Positions 1 through 9,065 are shown, counted from the first letter of the stretch. The stretch is 14,758 nucleotides of DNA from CALMFT01 sp041674565 (GCA_041674565.1 JBAYVQ010000011.1:1-14758); one strand, 5' to 3'. The notes: generated by a model from the sequence alone, not told the origin. A program made the numbers and translations.

Positions 1-1
1 A

Positions 2-1855
2 AAGCCAATTCAAACTAAGTTGGGATCATTGGAATTAACAGAAAAAACAAGACCAAGTCTTATCAAAAATCTTGTTGCTATTCGTTACCAAGAAGCACCA
101 CTCAGCAAGAGTGATTTTTATGTCAAAAAGGCATTGCTACTTGAGGGAATCAAGTGAAAAGAGGAATATTCCTATGCGTCCATAAATAATTTGATAGCTA
201 CGTTTGAAAAGGGCGGCGCGCGCGGTACAAGCGAAAATCAAAGAAGATTGATTCAATTTTATCTTTATCAGAATGGTTTTTACCCAGCAGCGTATATAAC
301 AAACAAAAAAGTATCGCTATTTGATGCATGTGATGGTGTTATTGGTACCAATACCAGGTTGGCAATAGCTAACTTCAGGGCCTCGGATACAGTTAGTGCA
401 TGAGTAGTATTGAAATTGGAGGGTGAGATGACTCGTGATAGTATCAGAGTTGTTCAACCGGCCATTCCTGCTCCTGTGGCGCCACTACAGTTACCCAAAG
501 CCGATCTTGAGTCGAAGAATATCAATCCTGTTGCGAAAGATACTATAGTCTCAGTAGACCCCAATTTGACTGCTTATCAAAAGCAATTAAATGTATTGAA
601 AGGTCAATTTTCTAAGGTCCTTTCTATACTTACTTCTAAAGTGAAATCTAGATATGCCAACTGGTACCAGGATCTTTTGACAAAAAAAGCTGATGCATTT
701 TTGCAGTATCTAAGTACAAACAAATTACTGGACATCAAAGACCAGTTTACTAAGGAGAGTTTAGCAAAAAATACAGCCTATAAATGATTCCTGAATATGA
801 TAGAAAATATTTCTGGATTACCGAAAAATGGACTATATGGTCTTATGATGACGGAGTGCAAAGGTACCACGGAGTCAAATGGGCAGTATATCGGCCCCTT
901 TCATCAGGGTGAAAATTTTGGTTCTTCAGAGTATCGTTCTGATCCTATACGGTCTGCTGTCTTTGCTGCTGCCTCTCTCAATGGTGGCTATTTCGATAAA
1001 TTGAAAACAGGATCTCATGACATTTACAGCTTTGCTCATGCGGCAAGAAATTACAATGGTCATGCAGTCAATAAGCGATCATATCCTGGTAAAGTGCTCT
1101 ACTATATGGGCTGTATGGATGACACTCCCAATAGGGATGAAGTGAGATTTCTTGCAAATCAGTACTTACAAAAACGCATCAATTATGAAGATTGGATAGC
1201 TACCAATGGTGGCGATGCTGGTTTTGTGTGATTTGGCAGACCGCGAAGACCTCATGAGATAGACAAGCCTCTAGGGTCAACATCCTTGTATATATGAGAT
1301 TCGTTAACGTCTTGATATGGATCTCAGCCAAACGATGTTCGAGCGTACCCTTGACAGGAATCTTACAATATACTGACTCAGGCAGCTACTAAGCTCCCAG
1401 GATCAATACATCCCAATCTAACTGTAATGGTCGGAATGAATGATGCTCTTCGTCTTGCTACCGAAAAAGCAGATGACTCCAGAGTCGATTCTTGGCTCAA
1501 TGATTATATATTCAATGTTCAAAACTATATCACTGGTCCTGCTGGTCCTAGAAATGTATTTTTGTGCACAGTGCCTGTGCATACCAAAGGGACCTTGGTA
1601 TCTAAGGAGCTTGCTAGTATCATTCAAAAACTTAACGCCAGGATAAGGCAATTGTGCTCTACAAACCCCTCTATTAAACTTATTGACACCTATAACTATG
1701 TGCGTGGTCTGGCTGCTGGATGAGAGGTCAAGTATCAAAGTGATGGTATTCATTTAGCAACAGGGACAGATTATGCAAAAATGAAGGCATATGTTGATTT
1801 TTGTATATGAAAAACCAAACAAAGCTGAAAAGAACAGTTGATAGCTTCAAGGTAG
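2..1855 (+). CDS. Multidomain cell-wall hydrolase: PG-binding + lytic-transglycosylase-like + SGNH/GDSL esterase (5' partial)
   Basis: Open from the window edge to TAG 1853-1855 (617 residues visible) when its ten in-frame TGA codons (155, 401, 785, 1229, 1295, 1313, 1352, 1721, 1808, 1826) are read as Gly. Residues about 78-128 look like a peptidoglycan-binding repeat: QRRLIQFYLYQNGFY, then G-IGTNTRLAIANFRA. A linker rich in Pro, Ala and Lys follows. Residues about 270-345 resemble an SLT/lysozyme-like domain, with LYGLMMTE (Glu285 as candidate acid) and GPFHQ (298-302). The C-terminal part is an SGNH hydrolase: block I GDSLTSG with Ser434 (its Gly is TGA), block III GMND with Asn480, and block V DGIH with Asp581 and His584. 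The esterase assignment is firm; the transglycosylase-like call is from pattern only. Expected role is cutting or deacylating peptidoglycan, its own or that of another cell. The start and any signal peptide lie outside the window. It ends 9 bases from the end of the convergent gene. Confidence 0.75.
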
Positions 1856-1864
1856 TTGTATAAT

Positions 1865-2305
1865 CTATAGATCGACAACGTTTTCCCAGGTATTGCGTTT
1901 ACCATCCTGCAGAAATGCATGGATGGCATTTTTTGTTGCCAAGATAGCTATTGCGCCAGCTCTTTTCCTCCTGGGCGTCACTTCAAACCCTTCTGCTACC
2001 ATGGTATTCTCATACGTCATAGTAAGTGCCTGTGCTAGGGTTTTACCCACGATAAGTTCGCTAAAAAAGCTTGCCGCTGCTGTGGTAATCATACTGGTGT
2101 TGCCGTCGTAAGATCGATCTATGATCTGATTATCTTTTATATTGAGAAAGACAGTGATATCGTCCCCACAAACGCTGTTTCCTTCGTGTTGAGAAATGCT
2201 AGCATCTGGCATCTGGCGTTTGTTGATGGGATTTTGATAATATTGGTTGATAAGGTCGATCATGGCCGCAAATACCTTGCAAAATAGAGATAATCTGATT
2301 ATCAT
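1865..2305 (-). CDS. IscU/SufU/NifU-N-like Fe-S scaffold homologue lacking two of three ligand cysteines
   Basis: 146 residues, ATG 2305-2303, stop TAG. The pattern is that of SufU/IscU: an N-terminal helix with YYQNPIN (compare HYKNPRN), then SVCGDDITVFLNIKDNQIID, then SYDG, then TAAASFFSELIVGKTLAQAL (compare the ASASMM...GK block), then a Pro-Arg-Arg segment before a C-terminal helix. These proteins hold a nascent Fe-S cluster or relay sulfur on three cysteines. Only the first (VCGD) is kept; the second position aligns with Ser in NTSMIT and the third with Ala in RRKRAGA. It may therefore bind metal differently, act as a sulfur acceptor, or be non-catalytic. A second in-frame ATG at 2263 (MIDLINQYY) could be the true start; the longer form matches the usual N-terminal length slightly better. 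It has no TGA codons. It is convergent with the wall hydrolase and divergent from the pilin-like gene. Confidence 0.65.
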   Translation of the reverse strand: MIIRLSLFCKVFAAMIDLINQYYQNPINKRQMPDASISQHEGNSVCGDDITVFLNIKDNQIIDRSYDGNTSMITTAAASFFSELIVGKTLAQALTMTYENTMVAEGFEVTPRRKRAGAIAILATKNAIHAFLQDGKRNTWENVVDL

Positions 2306-2348
2306 AAGGTAATTATTATTGGTCTTTTTTTAACCTCATTTTGCCTTC

Positions 2349-2774
2349 ATGAACCAGTTGCGTCTTGCCGGTGATTTCCCTTACGGTAACGAGTTTACCA
2401 CTGCGCCATCTACCGATCTCACCGACCCTCTCCAAAATGTCGTGATAGAGCAACAGGCTCAAAATGATAGTTTTGTAGAGCAAATACTAGATACTTTTGG
2501 CTTTAATGTATGATCTGTTGGTGGCGGAACTGCTCCAGATAGTGCTTTATCGTACATCCAATATCTATTCAATATAGCTCTTGGTCTTTTGGCTATGATT
2601 AGTGTGATCATCTTGATCTATAACTTTTTCATGATTTTCTTCAGTAAAGAAAAAGAAGGTGTGGAAAATGCACAAAAAGCCGTCAAGCGTGTGGCGATTG
2701 TTATCCTTATCATGGGCTTGAGTCGGCTTATTGTAAGTTTCTTGTTTTGGGTGGTTGCGCAGTTCGTGAATTAG
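2349..2774 (+). CDS. Small two-helix membrane protein, VirB2/TrbC pilin-like
   Basis: 141 residues, ATG 2349, TAG 2772-2774; one TGA (2511) read as Gly in FNVGSVGGGT. An in-frame TAA at 2331 limits the start. The first 75 residues are polar and uncharacteristic. The C-terminal half has a hydrophobic helix (IQYLFNIALGLLAMISVIIL, continuing to about FFMIFF), a short basic/acidic loop (SKEKEGVENAQKAVKR) and a second helix (VAIVILIMGLSRLIVSFLFW). This two-helix, short-loop design, with a loop of the type KGxxKxKR and a glycine in helix two, is like the pilin-like conjugal transfer proteins common in candidate-phyla and Mycoplasma genomes. No signal peptidase site is obvious, so this is family resemblance only. 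Its stop overlaps the stop of the convergent gene by 4 bases. Confidence 0.5.
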
Positions 2775-3754
2775 AGTAATTTGAGTGCACCAAAATCTTC
2801 TCCAAAATTGAGCACTGCTGCTCTATCTTCTTCATCAAGATACACGTCGTAAATAGGGTGATTCGGAGCTAATATTTTATAGATTTCTAGCACATTGTTA
2901 TCAAACTGTTCGATAAATTTCTTCCCTAGTAGGATATCGAGATATCTTTCTGGTTTGTTTACTGCCTCTTTTGGTGAGTAGATCAATCAGTTTTTCCTGT
3001 ACCAAACCCTATATTTCTCTTTACCAAAGTCGACCAAATGGTCAAGATTATTGAATTTGATGAGTTCAATGAGGTCTCCCAACATCTTTTTTACACCAAA
3101 CATGGCCATACGCGCATTGATTACGAAGCATTGATCACCAGCTTTATCATCGGTATGTCGTAAACCAAATAACTTGTAGTTTCTTACGACTGGCATAACT
3201 CTCAGTACGGCTTTTTCAAGATGGTCACCGCTGAGTATAGCTATATCGCTATGAAAGTCATCCATATGATGATAAATAGCATCGATATCTGAGTTCTTGA
3301 GCCCAAAGAGATTGTGATCTGCATCGCTGTCATTTTTCTTGAGACTGTTCTTGAGAAATCCACACCCCATGCAGCTGTCTGGATGGTGATGATCAGTGTG
3401 GTATTTGAGCTTTCCACCATATTTTGCTATCAATGATCCGATCATATATTCAGTGATTTTGGGATCAACGTGGTGTATCTTATCGTCAAAAAGCTTGTTA
3501 ATGACTCCGTACAATATGATGATGATACCTACGGCTCCTCCTGGGACGCTAAACCCTAGTTTCTTCAATTTTTCTGCCCTAGTGAGATGTTCGTATCAGA
3601 CCCTATTGGTCATTCATCTTCCGTCCATACAGGGAGTATAAGACAATATGTCGTTCCAGATCACTTGCAGCTCTTGCTCGTCGGGATATCCCCAAATCTC
3701 AAGATTTTTGCTTACAAATTCCTTTGCTTGCTCGATGTCGTATAGCGCTGACAT
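2771..3754 (-). CDS. Conserved-looking protein of unknown function with CxDxR, GGA, His cluster and CxxCG motifs
   Basis: 327 residues from ATG 3754-3752 to TAA 2773-2771, with three TGA codons read as Gly (3616-3614, 3598-3596, 2989-2987). I do not recognise the family with certainty. Motifs in order: Cys42-Met-Asp44-Gly-Arg46; PGGAVG at 71-76 beside a hydrophobic strand or helix (IIIILYG); HTDHHH at 119-124; CMGCGF at 128-133; then a C-terminal domain with MPVVRNYK (187-194) and CFVIN (209-213). CxDxR plus His and Cys-Gly is the metal-site order of beta-carbonic anhydrases, though the spacing differs. The divergent neighbour at 3932-5080 shows the same motif order. The start was chosen as the first ATG; the shorter standard-code frames begin only at TTG codons. 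Zinc binding is plausible; enzymatic role unknown. Confidence 0.7.
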
Positions 3755-3931
3755 AGTTATTGTATAATATAAAATAATCTGAAAAAGATAAGCACTATAG
3801 GAAACTTTTCAAAAAATGCAATTATTTTAGTGCTTTACTATAGACCACGAAATAGTCCAGATAGTTTATATTTTTTATTGACTAATTTGTATAGATGGAT
3901 ATCCTCGCGGGTCTGTTTTATTTGATAATGA

Positions 3932-5080
3932 ATGATTATGCCATTACGCGATTTGATTAAACAAAAAAAAGGTGATGCAGTAAATTATGATGATGTATAT
4001 CCATTTTTTTCACAACTTGATCGTTCCAGCTTGTCTCCAGAATTACAAAAATATCTTTTCTCCAATGACAATATTATCACCTCTAATTTACAACGTAAGA
4101 TATCTGACAATCCTCTTGATGATATTACGTGCGTGGATTGCCGTCTAGCAAAGGGTCAATGTGTCCTCCATGCGGCTTGAGGGGGTGCTAACTTGGCAAA
4201 TCACGGTTATATTGCCCTCAAAAGAGCAAAGGGCACCAATGGTTTTTCGTTGGATGTTCAGCAGGCTATACTTGCGGCAGAATACGATAAAATCATAGCC
4301 GAGGAATTCATCAAATTCTATACACGTTTCCCAGGGAGACTCCATACTCATGATGCAAATATACAAATAGACTGGAATTATCTTACAGGAAAATCGACAG
4401 AAGATAATAAATATAAGTATCTCAAAGAATCAGTATCATGTGGTGCTATCTTGAAATTGTTTTTGGATACGCTAGGTTTGTATCAGTACAACTTCAAAGT
4501 CAAGCAACGTGACTTTGATGTGTTTGCTAAAATCTACGATATTACTACCAAATCGTGAAATGTGGATTATGTAGAAAATAGACCTCATGACGCTTCACGA
4601 GCAATCAAAATAGACTCTCCAGCTATTAAAGAGGAGTTACTGTTGCACAATAATCCAAAGATTATTATAGAAAATTTACCTTCCACCTATAGATCTATCA
4701 AAAATCCTACCAACAATGATACGAGTGCATATATTCTTGACTACGAAGCGACGCATATAGCTATTACTGTCTACATGCTTCAGTTTATAGAATATATGTA
4801 TAAGCAAAATATGCCAGAGTTTGATAAAATTATTATCGAGATTGGTAAGATTCACAATTTTGTTCCTAGCAATAGACGGACAAATTACGACAACTACAAG
4901 GAGATAGTGAAGCAAAAATTATTCAAACAATTGGCGAGGTCAACGTATACTGTCGCGACCAATATAGAGAGATTTTATGGGCTCATACAACAACAGCTAT
5001 CGTATCTCAATAAAGAGCAAGCTAAGCCTACTTTGATAGCACTTTACTCCACTGATCTTTTGACTAATCTTAACAACTAA
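3932..5080 (+). CDS. Probable paralogue of the divergent gene: CxDxR / GGGAN / HTHD / SCGA protein of unknown function
   Basis: 382 residues, ATG 3932 (ATG 3938 is also possible; in-frame TAA at 3926), TAA 5078-5080, with TGA at 4178 and 4556 read as Gly. Motifs in order: Cys67-Val-Asp69-Cys-Arg71; His80; GGGAN at 83-87 (first Gly is TGA); LHTHD with His138 and His140; SCGAILK with Cys170; later LPSTYRSIK (249-257) and AYILD (266-270). The same order occurs in the divergent gene at 2771-3754 (CMDGR, GGA, HTDHHH, CMGCG, MPVVRNYK, CFVIN), so the two look like old paralogues. Beta-carbonic anhydrases also use CxDxR then His and Cys-Gly, but overall similarity is too faint for that name. No signal peptide or membrane span is seen. 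The C-terminal 100 residues are helix-forming and Lys/Gln-rich. Confidence 0.72.
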
Positions 5081-5493
5081 TTTCTTTTGCAAAATACTCT
5101 TGATTTTTGATTTTGAAAGGCTATCTGTCCTGCACTATTTACTTCTTTTATAAGAAGATGGAGCACTTGTGAGACAACTGTGAATGAAGTGATCAGACAT
5201 GACCATGATGATATGATACGAGGAAGCTGGGGAGTACTAGGAAGCTGTTAACTCACCGTGGGACTTGAGCGACTACCGAATTGGTTTATAAGAATAGGAG
5301 ACGAATTCCGTGTATCAACTCGAGTACATGAACGTGATCCACCAAGAAAAATCTGTTCAGTGCTCTTATTACTATTTTCCCTTTATAGTAATTGAGCCAC
5401 ATACTGTCTTTTGGTTGGTGAAGGACTTCAAAATAGATTTGATAATGCCACTGAATTCATTATTGTCTTTCAGATTATTTTTCATATACAGCC
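5081..5493. other. Gene-free stretch upstream of secE; possible structured RNA
   Basis: No frame here gives a convincing protein, even with TGA as Gly. Between about 5160 and 5280 the GC content rises to about 47%, above the AT-rich surroundings, as RNA genes often do in AT-rich genomes. Visible structure: a hairpin CTTCTT-TTAT-AAGAAG at 5142-5157, and the 9-mer AGGAAGCTG twice (near 5221 and 5240). I find no tRNA T-loop, and none of the conserved cores of RNase P, tmRNA or SRP RNA. In many bacteria tRNA-Trp lies just before secE; it is absent here. The AT-rich 5390-5493 part probably carries the secE promoter, with GATAAT near 5440 as a weak -10 candidate. Confidence 0.3.
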
Positions 5494-5679
5494 ATGTTTA
5501 ATTTTTTTTACGATAGTCTTGAGACTGTCCAGAAGTTGAAATTCCCAACAAAAGAAGAGTATATCCAGATGACTCTCTTGGTATTTGCCGCTATCGTGAT
5601 AGCTGGTATATACTTTGTAATAGCAGATACCGTTATCAGTCAGGTGTATAGCACTATTTATCAAATGTTTAGAGGTTAA
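5494..5679 (+). CDS. secE: Preprotein translocase subunit SecE
   Basis: 61 residues, ATG 5494, TAA 5677-5679. SecE clamps SecY in the plasma-membrane protein-export channel. The short single-span form is typical of many bacteria: an amphipathic helix (FFYDSLETVQKLKFPTKEEY) whose KFPTKEEY matches the family's KV-WPTxEE hinge, then one membrane span (LLVFAAIVIAGIYFVIADTV) and a short tail. Trp of the usual WPT is Phe here. Its last base is the first base of nusG (TAATG overlap), so the two are translationally coupled, in the usual secE-nusG order. No TGA codons. No Shine-Dalgarno sequence is visible before the ATG. Confidence 0.93.
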   Translation: MFNFFYDSLETVQKLKFPTKEEYIQMTLLVFAAIVIAGIYFVIADTVISQVYSTIYQMFRG

Positions 5680-6254
5680 TGCCAAAAATCCAGGAAATTG
5701 ATTTGAACAAACAAATAAAAGATGATAACCTGAGATGGTACGTTTTGTCAGTCAATGCAAACCAGGAAGAGATGGTGGTTGCAAATATGAATGAAAGAGT
5801 CAAGAAGATAGGCTTGGAGTCTGATGTTACGGACTTTTTTGTACCTATTGTAAACGAGATAGTGACAAGAAAAGGTAAGAAAACCATCAAACCCAAAAAA
5901 CTCTACCCTGGCTATCTGTTTGTCAGGATGAAGATGAATGACAAAATTTGGTATATTGTAAGAAATACGCCAGGAGTGAGATTGATTATTGGTGCAGAAA
6001 CTAGACCTATTCCTATCGAAGATGAACAGTATGAGAAGATTGTGGCAGAAGTAAGAGAAAAAAATGAAAAACTTACGACAAGAAATTCTTTCAAAGTCGA
6101 TGATGTAGTGATAATCAGAGATACAAATTTCAAAAACATGAAAGGTAGAGTGGCAGAAGTAGATGATTTGAGAGGAAATATCACGGTCATGGTGGAGTTT
6201 ATGGGAAGAACCACACCAGTAAGCCTGAGTTTCGATAAAGTAGAGTTAGCATAA
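5679..6254 (+). CDS. nusG: Transcription termination/antitermination factor NusG
   Basis: 191 residues, ATG 5679, TAA 6252-6254. NusG binds RNA polymerase through its NGN domain and links it to Rho or ribosomes through its KOW domain. The NGN domain begins at RWYVLSVNANQEEMV (about residue 19) and includes KKLYPGYLFVRM and VRNTPGV; the KOW domain is at about 138-191 (FKVDDVVIIRDTNFKNMKGRV and the closing FDKVEL). Length is close to the family norm, with about 18 extra N-terminal residues (PKIQEIDLNKQIKDDN). Around eight glycines, all encoded by GGN codons and none by TGA, unlike many neighbours. The ribosomal-protein genes rplK-rplA that commonly follow nusG are not present; a yraN gene follows after an 85-base gap. 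Confidence 0.96.
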   Translation: MPKIQEIDLNKQIKDDNLRWYVLSVNANQEEMVVANMNERVKKIGLESDVTDFFVPIVNEIVTRKGKKTIKPKKLYPGYLFVRMKMNDKIWYIVRNTPGVRLIIGAETRPIPIEDEQYEKIVAEVREKNEKLTTRNSFKVDDVVIIRDTNFKNMKGRVAEVDDLRGNITVMVEFMGRTTPVSLSFDKVELA

Positions 6255-6286
6255 TTTTTCTTGGTTTTTTCTTTGAAAGTTGGTGA

Positions 6287-6292
6287 TATAAT
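6287..6292 (+). promoter_or_regulatory. Possible -10 box upstream of yraN
   Basis: A perfect TATAAT lies in the 85-base gap after nusG, 48 bases before the yraN ATG. No consensus -35 sits at 16-18 bases; TTGGTT at 6261-6266 is 20 bases away. A promoter here would let yraN and the genes after it be expressed apart from secE-nusG. Confidence 0.35.
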
Positions 6293-6339
6293 ATGTACCT
6301 ATATACTGATATTATTCAGTACATTATATATTTCGCTCT

Positions 6340-6678
6340 ATGCTTACAAAAAAAGAAAAATGATATCGTTCCGAAAGCCTTGTAGCTGAGTACTTCAGTG
6401 ACCAAGGTTTTTTGTTGGTTGCAAAAAATTACACCATCAGATGAGGTGAGATTGATTTGATCATGAGAAATGATACGACGTGGATGTTTGTGGAAGTAAA
6501 AGAGGTAGAGGGTACCGATGATTTGTCTGATTATATTACATCCAAAAAATTACAGGCATTGCAAAAAACAATTCAGGCCTTCTTTTTGTCCTATAACCAA
6601 GGGGATTTGGACCAGCAGATTGTTGTTGTATACACCAAACATCATACCATTTATCATATTTGCTCATATGAAAGTTAG
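6340..6678 (+). CDS. yraN: YraN family (UPF0102) endonuclease-like protein
   Basis: 112 residues, ATG 6340, TAG 6676-6678, with TGA at 6361 and 6442 read as Gly. YraN proteins have a restriction-endonuclease-like fold; their cellular role is poorly defined, with links to recombination and competence loci. The family pattern is clear: GYRSESLVAEYFSDQGFLLVAKNYTIR, then G-GEIDLI with Glu37 and Asp39, then MFVEVKEV with Glu52 and Lys54 completing the PD-(D/E)xK-type site. The Gly before GEIDLI is encoded by TGA 6442, so the start lies upstream of the short standard-code frame that begins at 6457. Length is normal. It overlaps the next gene by 11 bases, suggesting coupled translation. Confidence 0.9.
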
Positions 6679-7696
6679 AACATATGCATTGATCATACTC
6701 ATAGCCATTATCTGAGGATTTGCGCGACTATCGTACGGCACGGGTCCTAGTGTGGATATTACACAGTCTTGGGATGCGTTTTTGCGTCAACCCATGTTTC
6801 GTTCTCCAGTGCGTGCTTCTCGTTGGTATAAAGGCACGCTGGCAGGAGAGGTGTCCGCAAGTAGTACTATGACAGGCACTGTGTCATTGCAGGGCGCATT
6901 GTGATTTGGGAGTGATCCGCAACAGTCTTTATTGCATTACAAGGGGACTATGTGAGCGTATGATATCAACATTGATCGGCTTCAGGAACAACATGAGACT
7001 TTTGTGCGCTCTCAGAGCACTTTGCTATCAGGCGCTGCGCCGCAGGTATTTTTACACCAACTATTAGGTATCATATCCAACACTGATGATGCCTTTGTGC
7101 ATTTGCGTGGTTTTGACTCCTACAATTGGTTACAGTATTTACTCAATCCTAGGTCAGTTTTTACTGCGTTGTCTGGTGCCCTTTCTTTGCCCGTAGCAGG
7201 CTGTAAATCATACAACAAATGTGATATACTACTGGATCCAGACTTTTTGGTATCGTTACCGCAGACAGATCCCTTGATGTCATTTTTTCAAGATATAGTA
7301 CAACAGCAGATACGATACGATCCCATCAAGCAATATATTACCATAGATATACTACAGTCTCGTACAGCTAGTATTAGTGGCAAGATACAGGGTAATAAGA
7401 TGGAACTCATGCGAGATCGTCGTGGTGTGGTGCGTGAGCTTATCACCGTGCAGCATGAAGTAAAAAACAATCACCACGTCATCATGCTTACTATTGAACA
7501 TGATGGTGAACCAAAGCATGCGCGAAATATCGCATATGATGTTTATCCAGATGGACGAGACATGAGCGTCCATAGTTTACTTACGGGCAAATTATTTACT
7601 CTCAAAGGTAACTGGTATGACGCTGGTGCGTTTTCCGCTATTTCTAAAGGAACACCTTTGGATATTTATGGACTATTGAATGCTAAAAACTATTAG
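6668..7696 (+). CDS. Exported protein of unknown function
   Basis: 342 residues, ATG 6668 inside the end of yraN, TAG 7694-7696; three TGA codons (6713, 6902, 6953) read as Gly. I do not recognise a family. The N-terminus is a signal peptide or anchor: MKVRTYALIILIAIIGGFA (basic start, hydrophobic core), so the rest likely lies outside the membrane. The mature part has no further membrane spans, has two cysteines close together (AGCKSYNKCDI) that could form a disulfide, and ends in beta-strand-like segments rich in His and Asp (VKNNHHVIMLTIEHDGEPKH). The overlap with yraN and the 26-base gap to the phosphoesterase gene suggest one operon. Confidence 0.8.
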
Positions 7697-7722
7697 CAGG
7701 AGAGTGATTTACTCTTGCATGT

Positions 7723-8988
7723 ATGATGATACTTATTCCCGATATCCATATTAGTGCCAAACAAGGCGACAAGATATTGCATGCGCTAGAGACTATTTTC
7801 CAGACTCATGATGACCAGGATGTCTTATTTTTGGGTGATTATGTGTATATGTTTAGTTATGATCGTGCGTACTTGCTCAAGCTATTTGACCTATTTGTAA
7901 GACTGTATCAACAGGGGAGACGTGTTTTGGTGATGGCGTGAAATCATGATTGGATAAGCTGACATTTTGTATTTCAAGAAGGTAAGCAGGCCTTTCAGAT
8001 TATTTCAAATTTGGGAGTACAGCATACAGGAAATTTGCAATTCCTTACGCAACCCTATTGCCGAACTGATAGTGAGGATACCTTGTCTATCGTTATCCCT
8101 TACAATGATGCGCTGACCGCCCCACAAGAAAGTCAGTATTACAATCCTCAATCATTGCTCACCAGCCCGCATCACACTATACTGGAGACCTGTGGACATT
8201 TGTGAACGAGTGCAAAAGCTGGAGATCAATTATCAGCCTTGCTCAATATAATACTACTTACCTACTATGAGACCAACAAGGGCAAATACAAAAAAATTGT
8301 GTGCTACCACCATTACTACACTGCGCGTACTCAGTTTCCTGGTGTACAATCAAGGTTTGATTTTGCAGATGGAGCCATTTGCCCAGAGTTTCTTGATGTA
8401 CCATGATTATATATAATAAGCTGACATATCCACGAACCGTTTAGCTACAAAAATTATCTGTGTTGTGGCTCTTTGTGGCACACCAGTAGCAGTGAGCAAA
8501 ATGAATGCAAGTATTATGCTGTGTGAAACATATCAGATGGATTTGATATGCGTATGATTCATATCAATCCTAGTGCCTTGTATGATTGCACTACTCAAGA
8601 ATCTGACGCATCTATCCAGTTGCATGATATACAAAACCATATGTTGTCTATCACACAAGAGTCGTGCGATCGTATGGCGTGACCTTTGGTCTCTCAGGTT
8701 TCGTCTGCGGAGTTATTGTTATCAGATCTATCTTTGACACTTAAGACAAAAAAATGAGTGTCGTACGACACTGTTATTGACAAAGTCGTCGCTGATCAAG
8801 TGCGCTCGTACAGGTATATGAGTGCGAGTGAGCATGAATTGGATGCGTCTTTCACGGTGTCTTCTGCCCACGATTTTCGTATATCAATAGCAGATCGAAA
8901 AACACTCTTGTCTGACTATCTGTCTCATAAATATCCAGAAAGTCAACAGTCTTATATGGATTTTATGAAAACAAACAATATAGTGTAG
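7723..8988 (+). CDS. Calcineurin-like metallophosphoesterase with long C-terminal extension
   Basis: 421 residues, ATG 7723, TAG 8986-8988, with eight TGA codons read as Gly (7939, 7960, 8203, 8404, 8422, 8524, 8680, 8755). The full two-metal site is visible: DIH (Asp7, His9), LGDY (Asp39), GNHD (73-76, Gly from TGA), YHHY (His196 or 197) and GHIH (234-237, Gly from TGA). Such enzymes hydrolyse phosphomonoesters, diesters or nucleic-acid ends; the substrate cannot be read here. The catalytic domain ends near residue 275; the last 140 or so residues match nothing I know. It has no signal peptide, so it is cytoplasmic. Several cysteines (CCGS, CKYY) follow the GHIH motif. The start is the ATG just before ILIPDIH; an AGGAG at 7698 lies too far upstream to serve it. 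Confidence 0.9.
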
Positions 8989-9035
8989 AAAATAATCTTG
9001 ATAGTTGACAGTAAATTGTTATTCCTGGAGGCTAT

Positions 9036-9056
9036 ATGATTTATCTACTTATCTAA
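9036..9056 (+). other. Six-codon mini-ORF with strong ribosome-binding site before the lipoprotein gene
   Basis: GGAGG at 9027-9031 is followed 4 bases later by ATG and the codons for MIYLLI then TAA (9054), ending 9 bases before the lipoprotein ATG. Most genes here have no such Shine-Dalgarno sequence, so this may be a leader peptide or simply chance. A TTGACA at 9005-9010 lies upstream, but TATATG at 9033 is 22 bases from it, too far for a standard promoter. Confidence 0.15.
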
Positions 9057-9065
9057 GTTATTAAA

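Noticed and set aside
191..1723. String of short ORFs that looks like a decayed pseudogene
   Set aside because: All lie in one frame and are separated only by TGA; with TGA as Gly they form a single protein with SGNH motifs.
5158..5388. 77-codon frame from ATG 5158
   Set aside because: TGA-rich at its start, unusual composition, no homology I recognise; the region fits an RNA gene at least as well.
5258..5602. Open frame from GTG 5258 reading into secE
   Set aside because: It overlaps secE by about 100 bases, has no recognisable motif, and long open frames are common when only TAA and TAG stop.
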